This document shows, piece by piece, positions 9,732 to 18,897 of a stretch of DNA of 64,000 bases. Position numbers and translations under genes: made by a program. The first letter of the stretch is position 1. Each line of letters starts with the position of its first letter. The stretch lies in NCBI RefSeq assembly GCF_001424265.1, contig NZ_LMOV01000023.1:63292-127291 (forward strand), written 5' to 3'. The DNA comes from Acidovorax sp. Leaf160. Lineage in GTDB: Bacteria > Pseudomonadota > Gammaproteobacteria > Burkholderiales > Burkholderiaceae_C. The notes beneath the pieces were generated by a model. That model searched no databases. It had not been told where the DNA came from and was given only the letters and a program-made list of their open reading frames with translations.

Positions 9732-10713
9732 CGCCACGCTCCCCGCCCTCGCCCTCGCCGGCCCCACCGCCTCGGGCAAGACGGCCGGCGCGCTCGCCAT
9801 CGCCCAGGCGCTGGCACCCGCCCTGCCGGTGGAGATCATCAGCGTCGATTCGGCGCTGGTCTATCGCGGCATGGACATCGGCACCGCCAAGCCCAGCACC
9901 GCCGAACAGGCCAGCGTGCCGCACCACCTGATCGACATCCGCGACCCGCTGCAGGCCTACAGCGCGGCCGAATTCGTGGCCGACGCGCAGCGCCTGATCG
10001 GCGAGATCCGCGCCCGCGGCGCCCTGCCGCTGCTGGTGGGCGGCACCATGCTGTACTTCAAGGCGCTCATCGACGGCATCGACGACATGCCGCCCGCCGA
10101 CCCCGCCGTGCGCGCCCGGCTGGAAGCCCAGGCCGCCGAGATCGGCTGGCCCGGCATGCATGCCGAGCTGGCCCGCGTCGACCCTGCCACCGCGGCCCGC
10201 CTGGCACCGGCCGACAGCCAGCGCATCCAGCGCGCATTGGAGGTGTGGCATGTCTCGGGCCTGCCGCTTTCGCACTTTCACACTACCAAAAAGATAGCAA
10301 CAGGCCCAGACGGATCGGGCGCGATCACGCTCTTTTCCTTGGAACCGGAGGACCGCGCCTGGCTCCATGCCCGCATCGCCCAGCGCTTCGACGCCATGCT
10401 GCAGGCCGGTTTCATCGACGAGGTGCGCGGTCTGCGCGCCCGTGGCGACCTGCACCCCGACCTGCCGTCGATGCGCTGCGTGGGCTACCGCCAGGCCTGG
10501 GAGGCGCTGGACGTGGAAGCCGCCACCGGACAGCTGCCCGCCGCCGACCTGCGCGAACGCGGCGTGGCCGCCACCCGGCAGTTGGCCAAGCGGCAGATCA
10601 CCTGGCTGCGCAGCATGCCGCAGCGCCAGGCCGTGGCCTGCGATGCGCCCGACGCCACGGCCACGCTGGTGCGCCGGGTGCGGGCGCTGCTCGCGGAAGG
10701 GCCCGCGACATGA
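9718..10713 (+). CDS. miaA: tRNA dimethylallyltransferase
   Basis: Adds dimethylallyl to A37 of tRNAs reading UNN codons. 331 aa: P-loop GPTASGKT (15-22), [39 protein letters not shown] and the [10 protein letters not shown]-terminus. The start lies within the end of the efflux pump gene after a CGGAGG ribosome site. Residues about 189-208 ([20 protein letters not shown]) are encoded by a degenerate palindromic repeat copy (10283-10342), visibly AT-richer than its surroundings. Followed by an ABC ATPase whose ATG overlaps its stop. Confidence 0.96.
   Translation: MQRADATLPALALAGPTASGKTAGALAIAQALAPALPVEIISVDSALVYRGMDIGTAKPSTAEQASVPHHLIDIRDPLQAYSAAEFVADAQRLIGEIRARGALPLLVGGTMLYFKALIDGIDDMPPADPAVRARLEAQAAEIGWPGMHAELARVDPATAARLAPADSQRIQRALEVWHVSGLPLSHFHTTKKIATGPDGSGAITLFSLEPEDRAWLHARIAQRFDAMLQAGFIDEVRGLRARGDLHPDLPSMRCVGYRQAWEALDVEAATGQLPAADLRERGVAATRQLAKRQITWLRSMPQRQAVACDAPDATATLVRRVRALLAEGPAT
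10283..10342 (+). repeat. Interspersed palindromic repeat, copy 3, inside miaA
   Basis: CTACCAAAAAGATAGC (AT-rich palindrome), CAGGCCCAGACGGATCGGGC and TCTTTTCC follow the family order. The 60-nt copy is in frame in miaA, encoding about residues 189-208, with no stop. Confidence 0.5.
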
Positions 10714-11411
10714 CCGGTGCCGCCCCCCTGCCGCGCGATCCTGCCGGCACCCCCGTCCTCCGCGTGAGCGGCCTGGGCAAACGCTATGGCGACGCATCCG
10801 TCTTCCGCCAGGTCGATCTGCAGGTGCAGCGCGGCGAGTTCGTCGCCATCGTGGGCGATTCGGGCGTGGGCAAATCCACGCTGCTCAACTGCCTGGCGGG
10901 GCTGGACACCTGGGACGAGGGCCGCATCCTCCAGGGCGACACCGACCTGAGCCTGCTGGACGACACCCGGCGCGCGCTGTGGCGGCGCCGGCAGGTGGGC
11001 TTCGTGTTCCAGGCCTTCCATGTGCTGCCGCACCTGGACGTGGCCCAGAACGTGGCCCTGCCGCTGATGCTGCTCGGCCAGGACGACCCCGCCCGCGTGG
11101 GCCAGATGCTGGACGCCGTCGGCCTGCAAGGCCTCGGGTCGCGCCTGCCGCAGCAACTGAGCGGCGGGCAGCTGCAGCGCGTGGCCATCGCCCGCGCGCT
11201 GGTACACCGCCCCGCCCTGCTGCTGGCCGACGAGCCCACCGGCAACCTGGACCCGGGCACCGCCGCGCGCGTCATGGAGCTGCTGCTGGCGCAGACCCGC
11301 GAGCAAGGCGCGGCGCTGGTGCTGGTGACGCATTCGCAAACGGCCGCCGCGCTGGCCGACCGGGTGCTGCGTTTGAGCGCTGACGGCGCATCGGTCGAAC
11401 CGCGCGCCTGA
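10710..11411 (+). CDS. ABC transporter ATP-binding protein, LolD/MacB/YbbA type
   Basis: 233 aa cytoplasmic ATPase of an exporter-like or mechanotransmission ABC system. Walker [10 protein letters not shown] (49-57), Q-loop VFQAFHVLP, signature LSGGQLQR, Walker [13 protein letters not shown], and H-loop VTHSQ. The ATG overlaps the miaA stop (ATGA). The partner is the FtsX-like permease 65 bp downstream. In other proteobacteria such pairs either move lipoproteins or amphiphiles, or form the YbbAP complex next to an esterase. A secreted AttH-like gene nearby (15467) supports the AttEFGH type. Confidence 0.88.
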   Translation: MTGAAPLPRDPAGTPVLRVSGLGKRYGDASVFRQVDLQVQRGEFVAIVGDSGVGKSTLLNCLAGLDTWDEGRILQGDTDLSLLDDTRRALWRRRQVGFVFQAFHVLPHLDVAQNVALPLMLLGQDDPARVGQMLDAVGLQGLGSRLPQQLSGGQLQRVAIARALVHRPALLLADEPTGNLDPGTAARVMELLLAQTREQGAALVLVTHSQTAAALADRVLRLSADGASVEPRA

Positions 11412-11476
11412 CAAGCGGCGGCGGCCATCCCGCGGCCCTGCCCGTTCGCACCGCGCCGGCCGGTCACAATGACCGC

Positions 11477-14263
11477 ATGCTTGCCCTGCTGCGCACTTTC
11501 TCCTGGCGTGAGCTGCGCCACCACCCCTGGCGCAGCGCCGCCGCCGTGGTCGCAGTGATGCTGGGCGTGGCGCTGGGCTTCGCGGTACACGTCATCAACG
11601 CGTCGGCACTGGACGAATTTTCCCAGGCCGTGCGGACGGTCAACGGCCAGCCCGACCTGGAACTGCGCGCCGCCCAGGGCCCGCTGTCCGAGGCGCTCTA
11701 CGCCACCGCCGCCGCGCACCCGCAGGTGGCGCTGGCCAGCCCCTGGCTGGAGCTGACCGTGCAGGCCGTGCAGGGCGCGCAGTCAGTCCGGAGGCGCCCG
11801 GGCGATGGCGCCCAGGGCCAGGCGACCGGCCCGGTCACCCCTGTCACCCCTGTCACCCCGGTGGCCCCGGTCACCCCGGTCACGCTGCGCATCGTCGGGG
11901 CGGACGCACTCACGCTGCCCGCCGTGGCCCCGGCCCTGATGCCGCGCCCCGCCGCCGACGCGCCACGGCTCGCCATGCTGTCGCCAGCCACCGTCTTCCT
12001 GAATGCCGCCGCGCTGCAGGCGCTGGGCCTGGCCGATCCCGCCACCGCGCCTGCGGGCCCCGACCCGGCCACTGCGCCGCGCCCATTGCACACACTCACG
12101 CTGCAAGCCGGCCTGCAGACCTACACCGTGCAGGTGGCCGGCACGGTCGCAGCCGCCGGCGCGCCGCTGGCGGTGATGGACATCGGCGCCGCGCAAGACC
12201 TGTTCGGGCGCGGCGGACAGCTCAGCCGCATCGACCTGCAACTGCGCCCCGGCGCGCAGCGCAGCGCGGTGGAGCGGGAGCTGCAGGCCCTCCCTGGATG
12301 GCCGGCCGGCGTGGTCGTGGCCGAGCCGGGCGACGCCGCGCAGCGGGTGAGCAACCTGTCGCGCGCCTATCGCGTCAACCTGACCGTGCTGGCGCTGGTG
12401 GCGCTCTTCACCGGCGCGTTCCTCGTGTTCTCGGTGCTGGCCCTCAGCGTGGCGCAGCGCGCGCCGCAGTTCGCCCTGCTGGCCGTGCTGGGCGCCACAC
12501 CGCGCCAGCGGCTGGCGCTGGTGCTGACCGAGTCGGCCGCGCTGGGCGTCTTGGGCAGCGTATGCGGCCTGGCGCTGGGCACGGGGCTGGCCGCCCTGGC
12601 ATTGCGGGTGCTGGGCGGCGACCTGGGCGGCGGCTATTTTGCGGGCGTGCAGCCCACGCTGCAGTGGAGCGCCACGGCCGCTGCCGTGTACGGCGCGCTG
12701 GGCGTGGCCGCCGCGCTGGCCGGCGGCTGGTGGCCGGCGCGGCAGGCGCAGCAGCTGCCGCCCGCGCAGACGCTCAAGGGCCTGGGCGGCCAGGGCAGTC
12801 CGGGCGGCCGGGGCGGCGCCATCGGCCTGGGGCTGATCGGCGGCGCGGCGGTGCTGGCCTATGCGCCCCCGGTCTTCGGCATGCCGCTGGCCGCCTATGC
12901 CGCCGTGGGCCTGCTGCTGGTGGGCGGCATCGCCCTGCTGCCGTGGACGGTGCAAGTGCTGCTCGACGCCCTGCAGCCGCTGGTGCAGCGCCGCGCGTTC
13001 AGCCACCCGCTGCCGCTGCTGGCGCTGGAGCGTGCCCGCCGCATGCGTGGCACCGCCGCCGTCGCCGTGGGCGGCGTGGTCGCATCCCTCAGCCTGGCCG
13101 TCGCGCTGACGGTGATGGTGTCAAGCTTTCGCGGCTCGGTGATCGAATGGCTGGACGCCGTGCTGCCCGCGCCGCTCTATGTGCGCCTCGCCAGCCCCGG
13201 CTCGGCGGGCGACGACGCCACGGCGACCTTCCCCGCCGGCTTTGCCGAGTCCGTCGCCCGACTGCCCGGCGTGGAGCGCGTGCAGCCGCTGCGCGTGGCC
13301 AGCCTGCTGCTGGAGCCGACCCGTCCGGCCGTCGCGCTGCTGGCCCGCCAGGGCCTGGGCACGGGCGCCGATGCGGCGCAGGCCCTGCCGCTGGTCGGCG
13401 CCGCCCTGCCCGTGCCCGCCGGGCGCGTGGGGGTCTACGTGAGCGAGGCCATCGTGCAGCTCTACGGCGTGCAGCCCGGCATGGACTGGCCTGCGCTTTC
13501 CAAGGCTTTCAGGCCGTTGGCGCAGGTGGATTCAGCACAGGCAGCTCCATTTTTCATAGCAGGCGTGTGGCGCGACTATGTGCGCCAGTTCGGCGCGGTC
13601 ACGCTCGACCGGGCCGACTTCATCCGGCTGACGGGCGACGCGCGCACCACCGACCTGGCCCTCTGGCCGTCGCCTGGCGCCAGCGAGGCGGCGTTGCGGG
13701 ACGCGATCACGGCGTTGGCGCGGCAGCCCGATTCCGCCGCCGCTGATCGACGCCCTGCCGGCAGTGCAGCGGCGGACGCGGCAGAGGGCCATGCTGCACT
13801 CGAATTCAGCTCTGCCGCCACCATCCGCGAACGGTCCCTCGGCATCTTCGACCGCAGCTTTGCCGTCACCTACTGGCTGCAGGCCGTGGCCATCGGCATC
13901 GGCCTCTTCGGCGTGGCCGCCAGCTTCAGCGCGCAGGTGCTGGCGCGGCGCAAGGAGTTCGGACTGCTGGCCCACCTGGGCCTGACTCGCAGGCAGGTGC
14001 TGGCCGTGGTGGCGGGCGAAGGCGCCGCCTGGACGGCCATCGGCGCCGTGGCCGGCACCCTGCTGGGCCTGGCCGTGTCCCTGGTGCTGGTGCATGTGGT
14101 GAATCCGCAGAGCTTTCACTGGACGATGGAGATGCGGCTGCCGGCAGAACGGTTGCTGGCATTGGCGGCCGCGGTGGTGATGGCGGGTACGGTGACCGCC
14201 TGGCTGGCCGGCCGGGCCGCTGCGGGCAAGGATGCGGTGATGGCCGTGAAGGAAGATTGGTAG
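11477..14263 (+). CDS. ABC transporter permease with two FtsX-like domains
   Basis: 928 aa inner-membrane protein. One N-terminal TM helix (about 20-42), a large periplasmic region, FtsX core near 300-420, a central pair of helices, a second periplasmic region, and a C-terminal FtsX core near 790-925. This is the layout of YbbP/AttFG-like permeases. The periplasmic part contains a Pro-Val-Thr repeat at about 119-136, encoded by six 9-bp units (11831-11884), and a stretch near 675-695 encoded by a palindromic repeat copy. It pairs with the ATPase just upstream. The cargo is unknown. Confidence 0.85.
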   Translation: MLALLRTFSWRELRHHPWRSAAAVVAVMLGVALGFAVHVINASALDEFSQAVRTVNGQPDLELRAAQGPLSEALYATAAAHPQVALASPWLELTVQAVQGAQSVRRRPGDGAQGQATGPVTPVTPVTPVAPVTPVTLRIVGADALTLPAVAPALMPRPAADAPRLAMLSPATVFLNAAALQALGLADPATAPAGPDPATAPRPLHTLTLQAGLQTYTVQVAGTVAAAGAPLAVMDIGAAQDLFGRGGQLSRIDLQLRPGAQRSAVERELQALPGWPAGVVVAEPGDAAQRVSNLSRAYRVNLTVLALVALFTGAFLVFSVLALSVAQRAPQFALLAVLGATPRQRLALVLTESAALGVLGSVCGLALGTGLAALALRVLGGDLGGGYFAGVQPTLQWSATAAAVYGALGVAAALAGGWWPARQAQQLPPAQTLKGLGGQGSPGGRGGAIGLGLIGGAAVLAYAPPVFGMPLAAYAAVGLLLVGGIALLPWTVQVLLDALQPLVQRRAFSHPLPLLALERARRMRGTAAVAVGGVVASLSLAVALTVMVSSFRGSVIEWLDAVLPAPLYVRLASPGSAGDDATATFPAGFAESVARLPGVERVQPLRVASLLLEPTRPAVALLARQGLGTGADAAQALPLVGAALPVPAGRVGVYVSEAIVQLYGVQPGMDWPALSKAFRPLAQVDSAQAAPFFIAGVWRDYVRQFGAVTLDRADFIRLTGDARTTDLALWPSPGASEAALRDAITALARQPDSAAADRRPAGSAAADAAEGHAALEFSSAATIRERSLGIFDRSFAVTYWLQAVAIGIGLFGVAASFSAQVLARRKEFGLLAHLGLTRRQVLAVVAGEGAAWTAIGAVAGTLLGLAVSLVLVHVVNPQSFHWTMEMRLPAERLLALAAAVVMAGTVTAWLAGRAAAGKDAVMAVKEDW
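11831..11884 (+). repeat. 9-bp tandem repeat (six units) in the ABC permease gene
   Basis: Units CCGGTCACC or CCTGTCACC, in frame, encode PVTPVTPVTPVAPVTPVT in the first periplasmic region. Slippage would add or remove three residues without a frameshift. Confidence 0.85.
13500..13560 (-). repeat. Interspersed palindromic repeat, copy 4, inside the ABC permease gene
   Basis: Read on the minus strand: GCTATGAAAAATGGAGCTGC, then GCGCCAACGGCC, then a TGAAAGCCTT tail, in the family order. In the permease frame it encodes about residues 675-695 (PLAQVDSAQAAPFFIAG) without a stop. Confidence 0.55.
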
Positions 14264-14325
14264 CCGTGCCGCAGGAACGCTGCAGCCGCCGCCCCCACGC
14301 ACGACAGTCCCCAGGGCACCGATGG

Positions 14326-14365
14326 GGGTGCGTGCCCGGGAATGACGATTCCCGGCGACGCACCC
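14326..14365 (+). terminator. Stem-loop after the ABC permease gene, possible terminator
   Basis: GGGTGCGT and ACGCACCC, then CCGGGAAT and ATTCCCGG, form a 16-bp stem with one 2x2 internal loop and a 4-nt loop. No T-run follows, so it may act as an mRNA 3' end stabiliser or a Rho-assisted stop between the ABC genes and the PLP enzyme. Confidence 0.45.
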
Positions 14366-14399
14366 GGTGCAACCCATCGCCCCGCACGACAATCCACGC

Positions 14400-15455
14400 A
14401 TGACCTCATCCAGCCCGTGGCTCCCCTGCGCCATCGCCCGCATCGAAGCCGACTACCACCGCAGCGCCGACACGCACCTGATCCCGCTGCCCCTGCCCGG
14501 TTACGCCGCTGCCGGCATCGACCTGTACCTGAAGGACGAATCCACCCACCCCACCGGCAGCCTCAAGCACCGGCTGGCGCGCTCGCTGTTCCTCTATGCG
14601 CTGTGCAATGGCTGGATCAACGAGGGCTCGACCATTGTGGAGTCGTCGAGCGGCTCCACGGCGGTGAGCGAAGCCTACTTCGCCCGCCTGCTGGGGCTGC
14701 CCTTCGTCGCGGTGATGCCGCGCAGCACCTCGGCCGAGAAGATCGCGCTGATCGAGTTCTACGGCGGGCGCTGCCACTTCGTGGACAGTGCAGGCGAGGT
14801 GTACGAGGCGGCTCGCGCCGTGGCGGCGGAGACGGGGGGTCACTACATGGACCAGTTCACCTATGCCGAGCGCGCGACCGACTGGCGGGGCAACAACAAC
14901 ATCGCCGAGAGCATGTTCACGCAGATGGCGCATGAGCGGCATGCCGTGCCGCGCTGGATCGTCGTCGGTGCAGGCACCGGTGGCACCAGCGCGACCATCG
15001 GCCGCTATGTGCGCTACCAGCGCCACGCCACGCAGGTGTGCGTGGCCGACCCGGCGGGCTCGGTGTTCAGTGCCTACCACCGCACGGGCGTGGACACCCT
15101 GACCGCGCCGGGCTCGCGCATCGAGGGCATCGGCCGGCCCCGGGTGGAGCCGAGCTTCATCCGCACGCTGGTGGACCGCATGGAAGAAGTGGCGGACGAC
15201 GATTCGATCGCCGCCATGCGCGCGCTGTCGCAGCTGCTGGGGCGGCGCGTGGGCCCGTCCACGGGCACCAATTTCTTGGCGATGCTGCGGCTGGCGCGCG
15301 AGATGCGCGAAGAGGGGCGGGCAGGCTCGATCCTGTCGCTGCTGTGCGATTCCGGCGAGCGCTACCTGCCGACGTATTACGACGAGGCCTGGGTGCAGGC
15401 GCGCATGGGCTGCTGCGCGGCAGCGGGTGCGCGCGTGCAGGCCCTGCTGGCCTGA
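14400..15455 (+). CDS. PLP-dependent cysteine synthase-fold enzyme (Cds1-like cysteine desulfhydrase candidate)
   Basis: Fold-type II PLP enzyme, 351 aa. Lys56 in [11 protein letters not shown] is the Schiff-base lysine, [13 protein letters not shown] is the substrate Asn/Ser loop variant, [15 protein letters not shown] is the phosphate-binding glycine loop, and [13 protein letters not shown] is the C-terminal cofactor site. The variant loop resembles the Cds1-type L-cysteine desulfhydrases rather than CysK/CysM (which have TSGNTG), so release of sulfide from cysteine is more likely than synthesis. It lies between an ABC permease and an AttH-like gene. The start at 14400 avoids an upstream hairpin; an in-frame ATG 11 codons earlier exists. 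Confidence 0.8.
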   Translation: MTSSSPWLPCAIARIEADYHRSADTHLIPLPLPGYAAAGIDLYLKDESTHPTGSLKHRLARSLFLYALCNGWINEGSTIVESSSGSTAVSEAYFARLLGLPFVAVMPRSTSAEKIALIEFYGGRCHFVDSAGEVYEAARAVAAETGGHYMDQFTYAERATDWRGNNNIAESMFTQMAHERHAVPRWIVVGAGTGGTSATIGRYVRYQRHATQVCVADPAGSVFSAYHRTGVDTLTAPGSRIEGIGRPRVEPSFIRTLVDRMEEVADDDSIAAMRALSQLLGRRVGPSTGTNFLAMLRLAREMREEGRAGSILSLLCDSGERYLPTYYDEAWVQARMGCCAAAGARVQALLA

Positions 15456-15466
15456 GGCGTCTGGCG

Positions 15467-16639
15467 ATGCCTGGCCCATTCTTGCTGCCCAAGCACCTGC
15501 CCGGTGCAACGCCCGCCGGGACCGACCGGCGACGCTGGCTGCTGGCCGCGCTGGGTGCGGGCGGCAGCGCGACGGGCTGGATGCAGCCGTTGCGGAACGC
15601 CTGGGCCTTGGCACCGCGGCCGCTGGCCTTCCCGCGCGACCACGGCAGCCACCCGGATCTGCGCACGGAGTGGTGGTACATCACCGGCCAGGCCTTGGCG
15701 GGCGGGCGGCGCTGGGGTTTCCAGGTGACGTTCTTCCGCTCGCGCGTGGATGCGGCGCAGGGCATGCAGTCCGCCTTTGCCGCGCGGCAGCTGGTGTTCG
15801 GGCATGCGGCACTGACCGATGTGCAGGGCCGCAAGCTGCACCACGACCAGCGCATCGCCCGGACCGGCTTCGGCATTGCCGAGGCGGCGGAGCGGGACAC
15901 CGACGTGCGGCTGCGCGACTGGTCGCTGGTGCGTGCGGATGGCAGCGCGCCGGGCACCAGCCGCTACACCGCCCGCGTGCAGGGCGCGCAGTTCGCGCTG
16001 GACCTGACGTTCGACACCACCCAGCCGCTGCTGCTGCAAGGCAGCGCCGGCCTGTCGCGCAAGGGGCCCGAGCCTTCGCAGGCGAGCCACTACTACAGCC
16101 AGCCGCAGCTGGCGGTGGGCGGACACATCACGCTGGACGGCCGGCGCATGGCGGTGGACGAGCGCAGTGCGCCGCAGGACCGCAGCGCCTGGCTCGACCA
16201 TGAATGGAGCGAGGCGCTGATGCATCCCGACGCCGTAGGCTGGGACTGGATCGGCATGAACCTTCAGAGCGGCGCCGCGCTCACGGCCTTCCGGCTGCGG
16301 CGTGCCGACGGCAGCGCGCTCTGGGCCGGCGGTTCGTGGCGGGCGGCGGGGGATGCAGCGCCCACGGTCTTCGGCGCAGGCGACGTGAGCTTCACGCCGC
16401 TGCGCCACTGGCAAAGCGGCGTGACCGGCGCACGCTATCCGGTCGAATGGCAGGTGGCCACGCCGCGCGGGCGCTTCACCGTGCAGGCAGTGCTGGACGA
16501 CCAGGAACTGGACAGCCGGGGTTCCACCGGGGCCGTGTACTGGGAGGGCCTGAGCCGGCTGTCGGACGCCAGCGGCCATGCGGTCGGCCAGGGCTACCTG
16601 GAGATGACGGGCTACGCGCGGCGGCTGGAACTGGGTTGA
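15467..16639 (+). CDS. AttH/CrtC-like secreted lipocalin-fold protein
   Basis: 390 aa. The N-terminus has a twin-arginine type signal (TDRRRWLLAALGAGG, cleavage near residue 45), so it is probably exported folded. The mature part has the hallmarks of the hydroxyneurosporene synthase/AttH family: EWWYITG, GFQVTFFRSR, DHEWSEAL, GWDWIGMNL and a tandem lipocalin-like barrel. Such proteins are usually encoded beside an exporter-type ABC ATPase and FtsX permease, as here (10710-14263), with one extra gene in between. It has no carotenoid gene neighbours, so a carotenoid hydratase role is unlikely. Function unknown. Confidence 0.82.
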   Translation: MPGPFLLPKHLPGATPAGTDRRRWLLAALGAGGSATGWMQPLRNAWALAPRPLAFPRDHGSHPDLRTEWWYITGQALAGGRRWGFQVTFFRSRVDAAQGMQSAFAARQLVFGHAALTDVQGRKLHHDQRIARTGFGIAEAAERDTDVRLRDWSLVRADGSAPGTSRYTARVQGAQFALDLTFDTTQPLLLQGSAGLSRKGPEPSQASHYYSQPQLAVGGHITLDGRRMAVDERSAPQDRSAWLDHEWSEALMHPDAVGWDWIGMNLQSGAALTAFRLRRADGSALWAGGSWRAAGDAAPTVFGAGDVSFTPLRHWQSGVTGARYPVEWQVATPRGRFTVQAVLDDQELDSRGSTGAVYWEGLSRLSDASGHAVGQGYLEMTGYARRLELG

Positions 16640-16729
16640 ACTGCCCATCCGCGAAGGCATTGCGCCCAGGCGGAAGGCGTTCGAGACAGCCGTCCGGCGC
16701 CTGCGGGGCCTTGCCGCAGCGCCTTCTAT

Positions 16730-16800
16730 GCTATGTTTTTTATAGCAACATACCCAGTCACATCAAGCGCCAGAGGCCTTTTTGACCCTGAATTCAGGGT
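16730..16800 (+). repeat. Interspersed palindromic repeat, copy 5, with 16-bp perfect palindrome
   Basis: GCTATG...TATAGC hairpin, AAGCGCCAGAGGCCTTTTTGA tract in family order, then a perfect palindrome ACCCTGAATTCAGGGT at 16785-16800. It lies between the AttH-like gene and the 3' end of the liv operon. For the liv strand no T-run follows, so it is not a standard terminator. Confidence 0.8.
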
Positions 16801-16807
16801 GACGCGG

Positions 16808-17824
16808 TCAGTGCGCCCCCGGCCCGGGCCGCTGGCTGCGGGCCGCACGGCGGCGGTCCAGCCACGCGATGATCTCGCCCATGATGCCGCGGCGGAAGGC
16901 CAGCACGCAGACCACGAAGATCAGCCCGGTGACGATGGTGACCGACTCGCCCAGCGTGCGGAACCATTCGACCCCGCTGAGCGCAGCCAGCAGGTTGCCC
17001 AGCTCGCCGATCTTGTTTTCCAGCAGCACCACCACGGCCGAGCCCACCAGCGGGCCGCTGAGCGTGCCCAAGCCCCCCACCAGCGTCATCAGCACCACGT
17101 GGCCGGACGACGACCAGTGCACGTCGGACAGCGTGGCAAAACCCAGCACCAGCGTCTTGAGCGCACCGGCCAGGCCGGCGATGGCCGCCGAGATGACGAA
17201 GGCCAGCAGCTTAAAGCGGTTGGTGTCGTAGCCCAGCGAAATGGCGCGCGGCTCGTTTTCCTTGATGCCCTTGAGCACCTGGCCGAAGGGCGAGTGGATG
17301 GTGCGCACGATGACCAGGAAGGCCACGACCACGACCACCAGCGCCACGTAATACATGGTCAGGTCGCTGGCCAGGTCGATCACGCCGAAGAGCTTGCCGC
17401 GCGGCACGCCCTGCAGGCCGTCCTCGCCGCCCGTGAAGGGCGCCTGCAGGCAGGCGAAGAACAGCATCTGCGCCAGCGCCAGGGTGATCATCGTGGAGTA
17501 GATGCCCTGGCGGCGGATGGCGAAGAAGCCCATCACCAGGCCCAGCAGCGCGCCGGACAGCAGGCCCGCCAGCAGGCCCAGCTCCGGCGTGGCGCCCCAG
17601 GCCTTGACCACGTGGCCGGTGACGTAGGCGGAGCCGCCCAGGAAGGCGGCATGCCCGAAAGACAGCATGCCCGTGTAGCCCAGCAGCAGGTTGAAGGCGG
17701 ATGCGAACAGCGCGAAGCACATGAGCTTCATCACGAAGACGGGGTACGCGCCGAAGAAGGGGGCGGCCACGAGGCCGACGAGCAGCAGGCCGTAGCCGAT
17801 GGTGGTGAGGTTCTTTTGGTTCAT
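16808..17824 (-). CDS. livM: Branched-chain amino acid type ABC permease LivM
   Basis: 338 aa inner-membrane permease of a hydrophobic amino acid (HAAT) ABC importer, last gene of the operon. About ten hydrophobic segments; conserved LLLGYTGMLSFGHAAFLGGSAY and the cytoplasmic loop AISLGYDTNRFKLLAFVISA that contacts the ATPases. LivM and LivH form the heterodimeric channel. The 19-bp gap to livH suggests cotranscription. The solute could be leucine/isoleucine/valine, an aromatic compound, urea or an amide; sequence alone does not settle it. Confidence 0.93.
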   Translation of the reverse strand: MNQKNLTTIGYGLLLVGLVAAPFFGAYPVFVMKLMCFALFASAFNLLLGYTGMLSFGHAAFLGGSAYVTGHVVKAWGATPELGLLAGLLSGALLGLVMGFFAIRRQGIYSTMITLALAQMLFFACLQAPFTGGEDGLQGVPRGKLFGVIDLASDLTMYYVALVVVVVAFLVIVRTIHSPFGQVLKGIKENEPRAISLGYDTNRFKLLAFVISAAIAGLAGALKTLVLGFATLSDVHWSSSGHVVLMTLVGGLGTLSGPLVGSAVVVLLENKIGELGNLLAALSGVEWFRTLGESVTIVTGLIFVVCVLAFRRGIMGEIIAWLDRRRAARSQRPGPGAH

Positions 17825-17843
17825 GCGATGGCCTCTGTTCTTT

Positions 17844-18728
17844 TCACTTCTCTTTGCCGAAGAGGCCGGCGGGACGGATGAGCAGGACGATGACCATGAT
17901 GACGAACACCACGGTGGAAGACGCCTCCGGATAGAAGACCTTGGTGAACCCCTCGATCACACCCAGGCCGAGGCCGGTGAGGATGGAGCCCATGATCGAG
18001 CCCATGCCGCCGATCACCACCACCGCGAACACCACGATGATGAGGTTCTGGCCCATGAGCGGCGTGACCTGGTAGACGGGCGCCGCCAGCACACCGGCGA
18101 AGGCGGCCAGCGCCGCGCCGAAGGCGTAGGTGAGCGTGATCATCACCGGCACGTTGATGCCGAAGGCTTCGACCAGGCGCGGGTTCTCGGTGCCGGCGCG
18201 CAGGTAGGCGCCGAGCTTGGTCTTCTCGATGACGTACCAGGTGGCAACGCACACCACGATGGAGGCCACCACCACCCAGGCGCGGTAGTTGGGCAGGATC
18301 ATGAAGCCGAGGTTGGTGGCACCTTCCAGCAGCTCGGGCGTGTCGTAGCCCAGGCCGGAGACGCCGTAGATGGAGCGGAACACGCCTTCGATCAGCAGCG
18401 TGAGCCCGAGGGTGAGCAGCAGGCCGTAGAGATGGTCGAGCTTGTAGATCCAGCGCAGCAGCAGCCGCTCGATGACCACGCCCAGCAGCCCCACCACCAG
18501 GGGCGCCGCCACCAGCATCACCCAGTAGTTCAGCCCCAGGTAGGTCATGCCCATCCAGGTGAGCAAGGCGCCCAGCATGAACAGCGCTCCGTGCGCGAAG
18601 TTGATCACGTTGAGCAGGCCGAAGATCACCGCCAGCCCCAGGCTGAGGATGGCGTAGAACGAGCCGTTGACCAGCCCCAGCAGGAGCTGGCTCAGCAAGG
18701 CCGGCAGGGAGACACCGAAGATTTCCAT
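17844..18728 (-). CDS. livH: Branched-chain amino acid type ABC permease LivH
   Basis: 294 aa, about eight TM segments. LLLGLVNGSFYAILSLGLAV at the start, NFAHGALFMLGAL and the EAA-like loop LVEAFGINVPVMITLTYAFG are typical of LivH. It follows two binding-protein genes and directly precedes livM. The 169-bp spacer upstream holds no obvious terminator. Confidence 0.93.
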   Translation of the reverse strand: MEIFGVSLPALLSQLLLGLVNGSFYAILSLGLAVIFGLLNVINFAHGALFMLGALLTWMGMTYLGLNYWVMLVAAPLVVGLLGVVIERLLLRWIYKLDHLYGLLLTLGLTLLIEGVFRSIYGVSGLGYDTPELLEGATNLGFMILPNYRAWVVVASIVVCVATWYVIEKTKLGAYLRAGTENPRLVEAFGINVPVMITLTYAFGAALAAFAGVLAAPVYQVTPLMGQNLIIVVFAVVVIGGMGSIMGSILTGLGLGVIEGFTKVFYPEASSTVVFVIMVIVLLIRPAGLFGKEK

Positions 18729-18897
18729 GGGGTGACGCGCGTGGTGAGGAGAGAGGTCAGGTCAGGTGGGCGAAACGGAGAGCGAGGCAGCGCGGGGCGC
18801 TGGCAGCGGAGGCATCAGCGGCGGCAGGCGCCGCGCCGGCGAGGTGCCGCACGGCAGCCCGTGCGCGCGCCCCGCTGGCAGGCGCTGCCAGCCGCGT

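Noticed and set aside
16785-16800. Perfect 16-bp palindrome as liv operon terminator
   Set aside because: It has no loop and on the liv strand is followed by A rather than T residues.
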